From Spiroplasma mirum ATCC 29335 (GTDB lineage: Bacteria > Bacillota_I > Bacilli_A > Mycoplasmatales > Mycoplasmataceae): 64,000 nt of DNA. A program made the translations under genes and the position numbers. The notes under the pieces are model-generated. The model did not search any database. It was not told the origin of the DNA and was given only the letters and a program-made list of their open reading frames with translations. Shown here one piece after another: positions 10,307-19,902 of this stretch. Position 1 is the stretch's first letter. Every line of letters starts with the position of its first letter. Location: contig NZ_CP006720.1 in NCBI RefSeq assembly GCF_000565195.1, forward strand, positions 372,001 through 436,000, in the 5' to 3' direction.

Positions 10307-10921
10307 ATGTTTGCAATTATCAAAACTGGTGGAAAACAGATTAAAGTTTCACAAGGTGATGAAATTTTTGTTGAAATGTTAGAAGGAAATGAAGGCGACA
10401 ATGTTAACTTTAATGAAGTTCTAATGATTGATGGCAAAGTAGGAACTCCTTTCTTAAAAGGAGCTAGTGTCACAGGAACTATTTTAAAACAAGGAAAACA
10501 AAAGAAAATCATTGTTTTTAAATATAAACCTAAGAAAAATAAACATACAAAAGCTGGTCATCGTCAACCTTATACAAAAATTAAAATTGAAGATATTGCT
10601 TTAGCAAGAACTGCAAAAAAAGAAGCTAATACAAGTGCTGGAAAATCAGAAACGACATTCCAAGTAAAGCCAGAAGCTAAACCAGCAGTGACAGCAGAAG
10701 TCAAAGAAAGTGCTCTGAAAGCAGCACCAGCTAGTTCAGCAGCAAAACCAGAAACAGCTGTGCCAAAAGCAGGAAGTACTACAAAAACTGCTTCAACAGC
10801 AAAAGCAACTTCGACAAAAACTAGCACTGCTAAATCAACAACAGCAAAAGCAACTTCGACAACAAAAACATCAACATTAAAAGCAGCACCAGCGAAAAAA
10901 ACAGATGAATCTGCTAAATAA
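10307..10921 (+). CDS. rplU: 50S ribosomal protein L21 with long Ala/Lys/Thr tail
   Basis: Residues 1 to about 100 are a normal L21: [14 protein letters not shown] at the start and [19 protein letters not shown] near the end. L21 binds 23S rRNA in the large subunit and is normally about 100 residues. Here a further 100 residues follow, made almost only of Ala, Lys, Thr, Ser, Pro and Glu, with near-repeats such as [13 protein letters not shown]. The tail is low-complexity and probably disordered. No stop or restart suggests an error. The ribosome site GGAGGTG precedes ATG 10307. First gene of rplU-prp-rpmA, the usual Firmicute order. Confidence 0.97.
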   Translation: MFAIIKTGGKQIKVSQGDEIFVEMLEGNEGDNVNFNEVLMIDGKVGTPFLKGASVTGTILKQGKQKKIIVFKYKPKKNKHTKAGHRQPYTKIKIEDIALARTAKKEANTSAGKSETTFQVKPEAKPAVTAEVKESALKAAPASSAAKPETAVPKAGSTTKTASTAKATSTKTSTAKSTTAKATSTTKTSTLKAAPAKKTDESAK

Positions 10922-10924
10922 TTT

Positions 10925-11236
10925 ATGATTAAAATAAATTTTTATAAAACTGAAAACATAATAAGTAAAGTTGAAATATTTGGTCATGCCAATGCTGGTG
11001 AGGTTGAAAAAGACTTAGTTTGTGCCGCAATCACTGGGATTGCTAGTGGTGGTTTAAACGCTATTGACCAACTTGAAAATGATACATGTGACTTTACCAT
11101 TAACGAAGGGTTAATAATTATTAAGGTTGTTAAAAATATTCATAATTTACAAGTTATTTTAAATACCTTATATTATCAATTATTAACAATTTATCAACAG
11201 TATCAAAACTATATTAGTTTTAAGGAGGTGTCATAG
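10925..11236 (+). CDS. prp: Ribosomal-processing cysteine protease Prp
   Basis: 103 residues. It contains the family signatures FGHANAGE (His22-type motif) and [10 protein letters not shown] (catalytic Cys). Prp removes the N-terminal extension of L27. It lies between rplU and rpmA, three bases after rplU, and the next gene's L27 still carries a cleavable leader, so enzyme and substrate are neighbours. The last codons overlap the very strong ribosome site of rpmA (AAGGAGGTG at 11221-11229). Confidence 0.92.
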   Translation: MIKINFYKTENIISKVEIFGHANAGEVEKDLVCAAITGIASGGLNAIDQLENDTCDFTINEGLIIIKVVKNIHNLQVILNTLYYQLLTIYQQYQNYISFKEVS

Positions 11237-11238
11237 TA

Positions 11239-11526
11239 ATGATGAAATTCTTATTAGGATTACAATTATTTGCTTCGAAAAAAGGAGTTGGGTCGACTAA
11301 AAATGGTCGTGATTCACACTCAAAAAGATTAGGAGCAAAAAAAGCTGATGGTCAAACAACAAGATCGGGATCAATCATTTATCGTCAACGTGGAACTAAA
11401 ATTCATCCCGGAGTTAATGTTTGTCGCGGTGGTGATGATACTTTATTTGCATTAATTGACGGAACTGTTAAATATGAACGCTTTGGGAAAAATAAAACTA
11501 AAGTTTCAGTATATGACCAAAGATAA
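11239..11526 (+). CDS. rpmA: 50S ribosomal protein L27 (precursor)
   Basis: 95 residues. The leader [12 protein letters not shown] precedes [20 protein letters not shown], the conserved mature L27 start. LQLFA/SKKG matches the Prp cleavage motif of Firmicutes (cut after FA). L27's N-terminus reaches the peptidyl-transferase centre, so processing is needed for function. The body has [14 protein letters not shown] and [16 protein letters not shown] 11239 and ATG 11242 are both possible starts; the first is best spaced from AAGGAGGTG. Confidence 0.97.
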   Translation: MMKFLLGLQLFASKKGVGSTKNGRDSHSKRLGAKKADGQTTRSGSIIYRQRGTKIHPGVNVCRGGDDTLFALIDGTVKYERFGKNKTKVSVYDQR

Positions 11527-11541
11527 GTAAATAAAACAAAT

Positions 11542-11575
11542 AAAAAATAAGGATAATTCAATCCTTATTTTTTTT
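11542..11575 (+). terminator. Terminator after rpmA
   Basis: AAAAAATAAGGAT, short loop, ATCCTTATT and a T8 run. The A-rich 5' side could serve the converging minus-strand gene too. Confidence 0.85.
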
Positions 11576-12024
11576 ATCTCGTTTCAGAATCTGAATTAGT
11601 TTCTTGAGAGGCTTTATCAAGTAAACTATTAAGTTTTGCCTCGTTTTCTTGTTTTAAAATTGCAAGTTTTTCTTGTTTAGCTACTTTTTCATTGCGTTTT
11701 TGCTGAAAAAGTTTATCAATCATAGCAATTAAATTCTGAATAATCTTTTTAATTGTTGTTTGTCGTTGTTAAGCATTTAGTTCTGGATCATGTATTACTT
11801 TCTCCAATTCCGCATCACTTTTTTTTAATTTCTGCTTCAATCTCTTAATTGACCGTTTTTAACTGCTCATTAATTTGGTAAAATAAAATTTCTTGGATAT
11901 TATTAAAAACTTCTTTAATTTAAAAATCTTTTTCCTCCTCATTTAAACTTGAATCATTTAATATATTACTAATTTCAATATTACTGGTTTCTAAAATTTC
12001 TTGTTTTATATCTTCACTTAACAT
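11574..12024 (-). pseudogene. Coiled-coil protein of unknown function, broken
   Basis: Minus-strand gene from ATG 12024 (MLSEDIKQEILETSNIEISN). It is rich in Glu, Lys, Asn, Gln and Ile with heptad-like spacing (KLAILKQENEAKLNSLL near the end). It holds three TAA codons (after EEEKDF, KTVN and LNA) and one frameshift at an A8 run. About 150 codons. It has no membrane segment and no recognised domain. It resembles in style the minus-strand coiled-coil genes at 37907, 47035 and 57998. Confidence 0.55.
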
Positions 12025-12306
12025 GTTATCTTCTTATTTCTATTAAAAAAAGCCACGAGTAAAAAAATAAATTTATTACTGATGGCATTTTACATACTCT
12101 TTATTAAATTAAAATTTACAAGTTTGTGAATAATTATTTGTGTGACCTAATTTAATTATAACAAAACCCTGCCATAGTTATTGAAGAAAATGATGACTTT
12201 TTAACTAGATTTTGATAATTTTTGAATATTTTTAATAACTATTATTATTTTTTTATATTTGTTATAATACCTTTATGATAAAAACAATGAAAGGATTTGA
12301 TAGTTA

Positions 12307-13068
12307 GTGTTTTACCAAAAGGAGACCTGAAAAGACTGACATGTTTATTATAAATTATTCTTTGGTGGCTTAATTGGTGCTGTTTGTTTATACGGGTGAA
12401 TTAGTCCATTAGTTAATGGTATTACAGTTCCCTCAAATACTGCTTGAAGTGATGAAGCTTCTCAGAATTTTATGAAAGATAAGGGTGATTTTACTTTTAA
12501 TTATTTCAGTTTTTTCACCATTCAAACTAACATTCTAGTATGGGTTTGGTTATTAGCCGCAGGTTTATTTCCAAAATATGAGGGAAAAAACAAATGGTTA
12601 GGTTATAACATGACCTTAGCAATTACCGTTTATATTTCAATTACGTTTTTAATTTATAACGCAATGTTATTACCATCTGGGCAACCTACTAATGCGGTGG
12701 GGTGGTTCTTAACTGTTATTGAACATATGGTTTGTCCAATTGCAATGATTGTCTATTTCTTATTTATGATGCCGAAGAATGAAATTACTCCGAATTGTCA
12801 GTATTGAAATAAACAAGTATGAAAATTATATTTTTACCCAATTTTATGAGGAATCTTTAACATGATTAGGGGAGAATTCCGTTGACAAGCCGGGAAAGCA
12901 TATCCTTATCAATATTTCTTCTTAAACGTTCATAAACCATTTGCTGGATTACCAGGTGCGGTATGGTTTGTCATTACCATCATTATTATTGCTGGTTTAG
13001 TTTTTGGATTAGCAACATTATATAACACAATTTGTTATAAATTAGGACAGGTAAAACCTAAAAAATAA
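12307..13068 (+). CDS. Pr6Pr-like six-helix membrane protein
   Basis: The frame is open from 12304 to 13068 with many TGA (Trp) codons, about 253 residues with six hydrophobic helices. FFGGLIGAVCLYGW, then NYFSFFTIQTNILVWVW, TVIEHMVCPIAMIVYFLFM and WKLYFYPILWGIFN resemble the Pr6Pr / FAR-17a-AIG1-like family; the FTIQTN stretch after helix 1 is characteristic. The function of the bacterial members is unknown. The start is uncertain. GTG 12307 has AAAGGA eleven bases upstream. The in-frame region following the better ribosome site (AAAGGAGA, 12318) has no ATG, so the original start may have been lost by mutation. Confidence 0.6.
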
Positions 13069-13071
13069 TAT

Positions 13072-13098
13072 AAAAAACCTCTTAGCAAGGTTTTTTTA
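13072..13098 (+). terminator. Terminator after the Pr6Pr-like gene
   Basis: AAAAACCT, loop CTTAGCA, AGGTTTTTTT directly after the stop codon. Confidence 0.8.
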
Positions 13099-13283
13099 AT
13101 TTTTAATAAATTACACCCTAAATTAGCTATTAACAAAGCGTTGCCTTTATAGAATAAATAAAATTATTTACCCTTTACACTTATTCTAAAAAAAGTCAAT
13201 GGTTTTATAAAAAAATATTCCATTACATAATTTAACCAGTTTTTCTTAAATTAATATGATAAAATATAACTAAGTTACAGTGG

Positions 13284-14248
13284 TTGTTTATTATTCAACA
13301 TTTTTTATTCTGGTTAGCATTGTCGCTAATTTTAAACTTAAATTATAATTTTATGTTATTTACCGCTAATATTAATTGAAAAAATATTGGTATTTTAGTT
13401 GCAATAAGTGCAAGTTTCTATGCAACTATCTTTTTTATTCCTGCCTCATGGATTACAGGACTTTTAAACCGCCGATTTTGGTTTTGGTTATCATATCTTA
13501 GTATTATAATAGGAATAATTGTGGCGTTAAGTGTTCTTCACCAGCAAGTAACTTTTATTATTTGTGCATTATTATTTGGAATTGCTATTGCATCAAATTC
13601 AATCTAATACCTATGTTTTAATGAAGTTTATTTATACCGTAGTAATTCCTTTTTAACCTTTTCGTTATTATTTCCGATGGTGATTATTGCTAATTTTAGT
13701 GGTGATAATTTATTAAATTTTGTGAAAAGTATTGCCCTAAATCCAGTCCTAGATTATTATCTTGTGTTTAGTTTAATGTTAATTTTTACGATTGTTTCTT
13801 TTGGGTTATGTTTTAACTTAAAAGAACAAAAAGCATACCAGGATGCTTTTAATGTTGGACCCTTAAAATTAGCCAAAAATTTTTCATGATGAAAGGTGGT
13901 CGGAATTTTAGTAATTTTATTTTTTGTGGGATTAATTTGGGAATTTTACCAGTGTGATTTTTACAATTTCTTATTAGCCCAACAAACTTGGAAAACCTAT
14001 CATGACCTTAAGTTGATTGGAATTTACCAGTGGTGCAAGATGGTAGTTTTAATCTTAATAATCTTTATTTGATGGTGATGATCATCTTGATGGTTTGTCT
14101 GGCTATCGCATTATTATTAGTGCTTTTTGTATTCTTTGCCATTAAACATTTGAGTGGTGAGTATTTTAGCCGGGAAAACCATAACTTTGATTGTCGAGTT
14201 TTAGCGGGAGAAATTAAACCTTCGGACCATCTTCCGGGGTGACATTAA
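13284..14248 (+). pseudogene. Multi-pass membrane transporter (MFS-like), broken
   Basis: A long hydrophobic frame runs from about 13284 (no ATG; TTG is the nearest start). It has helices such as IGILVAISASFYATIFFIP and YLSIIIGIIVALSVL, reaches TAA near 13605, and continues in the same frame with SFLTFSLLFPMVIIANFSG and YYLVFSLMLIFTIVSFGLCF. Near 14000-14030 the frame shifts and ends at 14248 after LYLMVMIILMVCLAIALLL. The hydrophobic pattern suggests the MFS or a similar permease, but no family motif is clear. At least one nonsense and one frameshift change are present. Confidence 0.5.
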
Positions 14249-14453
14249 GCCAATGAATAAAACCCTGATCATTAAATTAAAAAAATTAACTTTTTTTCGC
14301 TTTTTGGGAATTAGTGATATAATATAGTAAGTTGTTAAATAATTTACATTAGTTTCATTTACATATAATTCTAAATGTATATAGCTAGCGATTGGGCAAG
14401 ATTTCCATAGCAATTTTATTATTTTGACAGCTATATCAATAAAGGAGAACGAA

Positions 14454-15737
14454 ATGAATTTTAATAAATTAAATTTAAAACAAGAATTGCATCGCGCAAT
14501 TTTAAAAACGGGTTATGTGAAAGCTACGGAAATTCAACAAAAAGCAATTCCAGTTGCCATTGATAATTATGACATTATTGGAAAATCACATACCGGAACT
14601 GGCAAAACAGCAGCGTTTGTTTTACCAATCTTACATAATTTAGATGTTAACTTAAAAAAACCACAAGCAATAATATTATGTCCAACCCGCGAATTAGCAA
14701 CCCAAGTGCTAGATCAGGTTCGTAAATACGCGTTATTTTTACACGGCGTAAATGCTACATTATTATGTGGAGGATCACAAATAAAAAGTCAAATTTATGC
14801 TTTAAAAAAAGCAAATGTGGTGGTTGGAACACCAGGGCGGATTGCAGATCATCTTCATCGTCACACTTTACGCTTAAATAATATCAAAACAATTGTTCTA
14901 GATGAAGCCGATGAAATGCTAAAAATGGGCTTTAAAAAAGATATTGATTTAGTTTTTAATAATGCCCCTCAAAATTACCAAACCTTATTATTTTCAGCAA
15001 CAATGTCAAAACCAGTGCTGGAAATTACTAATACTTATCAAAAAAATCCGGTTAGTATTACTATCCAGAAAAATGCTGATGAACAAAATAACATTGATCA
15101 GTACTATATTAACACTTATGGGTTAAACAAAGAAGAAGTGTTAATTAAGTTATATCAAGATTTAAAACCAAAATTAAGTATTATCTTTTCCAATACTAAA
15201 ATGTATACTGAAAAAATTGCAAAATTATTAACTAATAATGGGATTAAATCACGGGTTATTAATGGTGATAAAAAACAAGTTGATCGTTACCGTTCAATGC
15301 AAGCTTTTCGGAACCATGAAGTTAGGGTGTTAATTGCGACAGATGTTGCCGCCCGGGGGATTGATGTTGATGGTATTGATTATGTTTTTAACTATGATTT
15401 ACCCGTTGAACTAGAAAGTTATACCCACCGGATTGGGCGAACTGCTAGAGCGGGAGCCAAAGGAACAGCAATTACTTTTATTAATTCGCGTAATAGTCTT
15501 AATGAATTACGCAAAATTGAACAATATCAAAAGAAACAAATTAACCCATATGATATTAGTAGTTATAATTTCACAAAAGATTATGCAAAAGCACCTACTA
15601 ACGCTCCTCTAAAATTTAAAAAAACGTTTGGTAGTAAAAATAACCGTTCATGAAATAAACCAGCAAAATATAAAAAAGAATGAACTAACCACCATCAAGA
15701 ATATCAATTTAATCGTAGTTTTAAAAAAACTAAATAA
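14454..15737 (+). CDS. DEAD-box ATP-dependent RNA helicase (CshA-like)
   Basis: 427 residues. All core motifs are present: Q motif (ATEIQQKAIP), motif I HTGTGKTAAF, Ia PTRELATQV, DEAD in IVLDEADEMLKMGF, SAT in LLFSATMSKP, then IIFSNTKMY, VRVLIATDVAARGIDV and HRIGRTARAG. These enzymes unwind RNA in ribosome assembly and in mRNA decay. CshA is the closest type. The tail after the helicase core is short and basic (FKKTFGSKNNRSW to RSFKKTK). Start ATG 14454 follows AAAGGAGAACGAA. It is an intact housekeeping gene surrounded by broken genes. Confidence 0.93.
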
Positions 15738-15745
15738 TTATTAGT

Positions 15746-15772
15746 AAAACTTCTTATTTATAAGAAGTTTTT
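15746..15772 (+). terminator. Terminator after the RNA helicase
   Basis: AAAACTTCTTA, loop, TAAGAAGTTTT, then TTAAAATTTT. Confidence 0.75.
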
Positions 15773-16076
15773 AAAATTTTCATAATTATGAAAAAAATAA
15801 TAATTATATAAATTACTAAAATTGAAACTCTATATTTATTGGATAGTTTTTAAGATGGTAAAATGTTTTTTTTTTTTTTGCAATAATGAAATCTATTGTT
15901 TTTACCAGACCTTTTACTTAACATTAATTCTAGGAAAGAAAGATATAAGTATAATAAATAGTTGCGATAAACAAAATAAGTCTTATGAAAGACTCATTTA
16001 TGCTTATCAAAATATCAATTTCCAATTATTTATAGAGGTTAAGAAATTAAAATAGAATTAAGAAAGGTATTTTACA
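15773..16076 (+). other. Leader region of the spiralin-like gene with a T14 tract
   Basis: No convincing gene. It holds a run of 14 T (15866-15879), a TATAAT at 15950-15955 that may be the -10 of the next gene, and a small hairpin (AGTCTT...AAGACT, near 15980). An open frame across it has unusual composition and no homology I recognise. Confidence 0.4.
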
Positions 16077-16694
16077 TGAAGAAATTATTAGTTATTTTAA
16101 CAGCTGTTGGTTTAACAGCAACGAGGATAAGTAGCATTGTAGCATATAATAAAAGTGACAGCTCGGATATAACTGATTAAAGTAGATATTAAAGATGTTA
16201 CAGTTAGTGTTGCTGAACAACTTGTAGCAGATAGTAAAAAAAATTACAGATAAAGAAGCTGGCTGCTATGAAAGCAATTAAAGCAACTGTTCAAGAAACT
16301 CTTGCTAAAGTTGCTTCAGAAGTAACAGATGCAGATTATACAATTGCTGGAATTGAAGAAATTAAAAAAGATGCGGATGTGTCAAAACCTGTTACTTTAA
16401 CAGTTAAAGCAAATGCTGATTCGACAAAAATTACTGGCGATTCAAAATCATTTGCTGTTACTTTCAAATCAGATCAAGAAGTAGTTACTGCTATTAAAAC
16501 TGCAATTGATAGTTTACAAGGTGATGATTTAAAAGTTTCACCAATTGTTAATACCGAAAATGCGGCAAAAAATGCTGTTGAAAAAGTAATTGATGGAAAA
16601 ATAAAATTAAACACGGAAGGAAAAAATCAAATTAAATGTTGATTGTTCAACATTAATAACAGGTGATGAATTAACTAAAGCATTATTATTTTAA
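16077..16694 (+). pseudogene. Spiralin-like surface protein, broken, lipobox Cys lost
   Basis: MKKLLVILTAVGLTAT...IVAYNKSDSS is a Spiroplasma lipoprotein signal in which residue 24 is Tyr (TAT) instead of the Cys (TGT) needed for lipidation. The mature part resembles spiralin-type repeats: VTVSVAEQL, a helical AIKATVQETLAKVASEV, DADYTIAGIEEI, then SKPVTLTVKANADSTKITG. Frames change at about 16180, 16240 and 16630, and the last frame ends at 16694. Spiralin is the dominant surface lipoprotein of S. citri-group organisms. This copy is dead and may not be the main spiralin locus. The intact-like lipoprotein at 18758 has similar repeats. Confidence 0.65.
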
Positions 16695-16736
16695 TAAATT
16701 ATTGGTGGGTAATATAAATAGTAGGAAGGCAAGAGA

Positions 16737-17417
16737 ATGAAAAAACAAAAAGAAGTTAGCAAGATTGATTTTAATATCTCCACATTAGGAGCGACGATTG
16801 GTTTGGAAAACGTATGAGGATTTCCTACCTTATTAAAACAAGATGGGTGATTATCATTTTTAGTATTATATATTTTTGCGTTAATAGTAATGTTCGGTAC
16901 CCTTATTAATTTTTGAGTTTAATTTAGGGAATTTAAGACGGAAATCAGCAATTAGAAGCAATTAGAATATTTAATGAGAAGGGAATCCCTCTCCCACGGT
17001 TGGGGGGGTTATGGGGTGATTTCAAGCGGGTTTTATGTTTATTGTTGTCAAATTATTATAATGTTTTAATTGGTTATGTATTAATTTCATTAGTTCTTGA
17101 ATTCACTAATGTGCATATTTACAAAAAGTTACAAATTATTATTGATAATAATGCTACTTCATGAATTAAAATTAACAAGAGTTATCGGATTGTTTTTTCT
17201 TATCTAGTGCCAGCCCTAATTTTTGTTAATATTATTTTTTATGCTTTATACTTTTGTTAGCCAAGGGTTAGATAAGGCATGATGGTTAAGTGTTTTAGCA
17301 GTCTTACTAGGAGTAATTATTCCGGCACTCTTTAGTTGGTTATCAATTACCAAATTAAAAAAATTTCAAATTAAACCAGCAGCGCTTAACAGAAGAGCAT
17401 CACCACAGGAGGGATAA
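16737..17417 (+). pseudogene. Sodium:neurotransmitter symporter (NSS) family transporter, broken
   Basis: After ATG 16737, STLGATIGLENVWGFPTLL is the NSS helix-1 signature (compare GAAIGLGNIWRFP). LYIFALIVMFGTLINFW follows. TAA and frameshifts begin near 16922. Later pieces in two other frames (LIGYVLISLVLEF, LVPALIFVNIIFYALY, WWLSVLAVLLGVIIPAL) end at 17417. Only about 225 codons remain of a usual 440-500, so internal sequence is also missing. NSS proteins import amino acids with Na+. A tiny membrane gene follows at once. Confidence 0.65.
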
Positions 17418-17421
17418 CGCC

Positions 17422-17575
17422 ATGGGTCATAATGAAATTATTACATTAGTTATTATTATTATTATTATTTTATTTGTTATTTTATTTAGTAGTTTTGTTT
17501 TTCATTTATCGTTATTGGTTGGCAACCAAGAAACACCACGAAACTAGTGATGAAAGTGATAAAAAGAAAACATAA
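17422..17575 (+). pseudogene. Small one-helix membrane protein (possible NSS accessory subunit), frameshifted
   Basis: MGHNEIITLVIIIIIILFVI is a single membrane helix. The frame slips near 17480, and the other frame continues FFIYRYWLATKKHHETSD to a stop at 17573-17575, about 50 codons. Its place four bases after an NSS transporter, with ribosome site GGAGGG, is where some bacteria encode a small MetS-type partner subunit. The functional link is an inference from position and size only. Confidence 0.4.
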
Positions 17576-17621
17576 GGAATTTTTATTGCTATAATAGAGT
17601 AAGCAATAAAAAAGGAGACGC

Positions 17622-18581
17622 GGATTATTTTTTATTCAGTTGGTAGTGAATTATTGATACTCTCCAAGCATGGGGTTTTTGAAGTGCCATTTTGGCGACT
17701 ATTTTTGTGATCTTTCTCGGGTGAATTTTAACTAAAAAACAAAAGTTTAAACCAACCTGGGATGTTGTTTTTATTAAAGTTTTAGTCACCCTTGGTTTAC
17801 CATGTGCTTAGTATTTGCTGGGTTTATATCTGATACGAGTGTTGAACAATTTAAAACAGAGTGTGCCGTATTATTAACTGGATTTTTATTTTATTTAATT
17901 ATGTTAGTAATTGCGCGCTATTTTTATTTACAATATTATAAAGATGCCCAAGATGCCTTAGGAATGAGCATGACGTTTGCTGCTACTTCGTTCTTTGGGA
18001 CTCCAATTGTAACTGCTTTATTTCCCGGCAGTGAAAGTAAAATTGCCTCCAATATTTTTAATGTTCCATACCACATCTTGTTATATTCCTTAGGGTTTAT
18101 TATTATGAGAAAAGTTAACCATCCAGTTCACATTTCTGCTTACCAAACTGTTAAAGTAGTCAATAAATTTGTGTATGTTTGACAAATGTTAAAGTTAAAT
18201 TACAAAAAAATATTTTTCAATCCAATTTTAATCGCCATGATTATTGGCTTTATTTTTTGAGTAACCTAATTAATTCCCGGAATTAATGTTGTTGCCGACC
18301 AGATGAAAAATAGTGCGGTAAAATATTCACTCTTTCGATTAGATAATACTTCCGTAATATATTTCGAAAAACCCTCACGATTAACAATGGGGTTAATATT
18401 ATTGTCATAATGCTAGCTGTGCCCCCATCCTCAGTAATTGTTGCTTATTCGATTAATTTTAATAAAGAAACATTATTAACAAGTAATCTTACTTTAGTAT
18501 CAACACTAATTTCAATTAAATAACTTGCCATTTTGAATTATTATTACCACTGCCCTGGGAGCTACTAGTTTGTTCAGTTAA
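17622..18581 (+). pseudogene. AEC (auxin efflux carrier) family transporter, broken
   Basis: A TATAAT (17590-17595) and AAAGGAG lead to a frame that lacks a start codon and meets TAG at once. AILATIFVIFLGWILTKKQ is helix 1 of AEC carriers. After a frameshift near 17800 come LVFAGFISDTS, MSMTFAATSFFGTPIVTALF (the family's mid-protein GTPI-like region) and, past TAA near 18268, LIPGINVVADQMKN. The last piece ends at 18581. AEC proteins in mollicutes are often annotated as malate or auxin-like permeases; the substrate is unknown. Confidence 0.65.
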
Positions 18582-18620
18582 AACAATGGTTACCAATTAA
18601 TTGGTAACTATTGTTTTGTT
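18582..18620 (+). terminator. Strong hairpin terminator after the AEC remnant
   Basis: AACAATGGTTACCAAT / TTGGTAACTATTGTT, about 15 bp with one mismatch, followed by TTGTTT. Confidence 0.75.
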
Positions 18621-18642
18621 TAAAATTAAGAATTTCAGATGG

Positions 18643-18672
18643 TTGACATTGTTGGAGACTAATTAATATAAT
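18643..18672 (+). promoter_or_regulatory. Consensus promoter of the lipoprotein gene
   Basis: TTGACA (18643-18648), 18-base spacer, TATAAT (18667-18672): both boxes match the sigma-70 consensus exactly. Followed by an 80-base leader. Confidence 0.8.
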
Positions 18673-18757
18673 ATTCTTGGAAAGAAAGCCATAAATTATG
18701 AAAAAACGAACAGTACAATTAAAATTCCTTTCTATTCCACAATAAAGGAGAAGACCT

Positions 18758-19575
18758 ATGAAAAAAATTTTAGCAATTCTAGGAGCTGTTGGTTTAACAG
18801 CAACCGGTACTTCCACAGTGGTGGCTTGTAATAAGCCCGAAAATCCAAAACCTCCTGTTTTGGGTGGTTTAACAGCTAGTGATTTTAGCCAGGTGTTATT
18901 AAATGTTGATAGTAAAGAAAAACTAAACACGACGGTTGTTAAAGTTATTGCAACAAAAGCGGAGAGTGCTTATCAAAAAGTAATTAATGATAACCTTGAT
19001 TTATTTGGTAATGCTTTTATGATTACTTATAAAGGTTGAGATGGAACAAGTAGTTTAAAAAATGGTGATACTATCCATTTAACAATTAGCAAAGCAAATG
19101 ATGATCAAATTCGCGAGTTTTATAAAGAACAGCATAGTGATTTTATTAGTCCCGAACAATTAGCATTAGCGCGAAAAATGCAAGGTTATTTATCCGGCAC
19201 AAAATTTGATGGGGATGTTCTAATTTCTGATCAAAATTTCCGGAAAAATATTAGTAATATTACTTTTAATCAACCAATCACCGTTACTGGAAGTTTGTAA
19301 CTCCAAATCAGGTTAGCAAAGCTGATGTAACAAGTTCAGTTAATGAGGCGGTTCAAAATTTAATTGATAAGATTGTGACAGGAATTAAATTAGATGTGGA
19401 CTATCATATCGCAATAACTTTAGATGATAGAACTGCGCTTCCTGACACAGTTGATTTAAGTACTGCTAATCTTAACATTAAAATTACAGTGACATCAATT
19501 TCAACTTCAACATTAATAACATGTGATGCTAATAATAAACCATCGCAATTAGCGCAAATTACAACAAATGTCTAA
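18758..19575 (+). pseudogene. Spiralin-like lipoprotein, single one-base frameshift
   Basis: ATG 18758 after AAAGGAGAAGACCT. MKKILAILGAVGLTATG...VVACNK has the lipobox Cys at residue 24. The mature protein has two domains of spiralin-repeat style: one around KLNTTVVKVIATKAESAYQK, and a second with EAVQNLIDKIVTGIKLDVDY and ALPDTVDLSTANLNIKITVT. One base is missing at about 19292 (GGAAGTTTGTA where GGAAAGTTTGTA would keep the frame). Without repair the product ends after TVTGSL. The perfect promoter and single lesion suggest very recent loss or a sequencing error. Confidence 0.7.
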
Positions 19576-19594
19576 TTAACTTAGACATTTTTTA
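19567..19594 (+). terminator. Terminator overlapping the lipoprotein stop codon
   Basis: AATGTCTAA, loop TTAAC, TTAGACATTTTTT; the stop codon is inside the stem. Confidence 0.75.
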
Positions 19595-19631
19595 ATCAAG
19601 ATATTAACACTGATAATTTCAGGTCTTTAAC

Positions 19632-19659
19632 TTGTATTTTTAACTTTTTAAATTATAAT
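19632..19659 (+). promoter_or_regulatory. Promoter of the T-box-valS transcript
   Basis: TTGTAT (19632-19637), 16-base spacer, TATAAT (19654-19659). Confidence 0.65.
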
Positions 19660-19665
19660 AAAGGA

Positions 19666-19876
19666 TATAAATATAAGAGGAGTAGTTAATAATAATATTT
19701 TAGAGAGTTAATCACATGGTGCAAGATTAATATATTATGTTAATAAAGGTTGCTTATAAGATAAAATTAAATATCTTAATTAAGATAATAAATAATATTA
19801 ATTATTTATTAAAGTCAGGATGGTACCGTAATTAAATTAATTGCTCCTATTATAGTTTGATATAATAGGAGTTTTT
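19666..19876 (+). promoter_or_regulatory. T-box leader of valS
   Basis: The leader has the T-box motif AGGATGGTACCGT (19817-19829; consensus AGGGTGGTACCGCG). A terminator follows: CTCCTATTATA / TATAATAGGAG then TTTTT, 19844-19876. In stem I, AGAGAG and GGTGCAAG blocks are visible. Complementary arms ATAATAT / ATATTAT frame a GTT at 19739-19741 that would serve as a Val (GUU) specifier codon. T-boxes read uncharged tRNA: when tRNA-Val is uncharged the terminator is avoided and valS is expressed. The specifier fits the gene downstream. Confidence 0.88.
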
Positions 19877-19902
19877 ATTGCAACAGAAGGACAGGATTTA
19901 CA

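Noticed and set aside
10570-10827. Minus-strand frame opposite the rplU tail
   Set aside because: A shadow created by the low-complexity Ala/Thr/Lys coding on the plus strand; no ribosome site.
15822-16055. 77-codon plus-strand frame before the spiralin-like gene
   Set aside because: It crosses the T14 tract and a promoter-like region, has poly-Phe and no ribosome site or homology.
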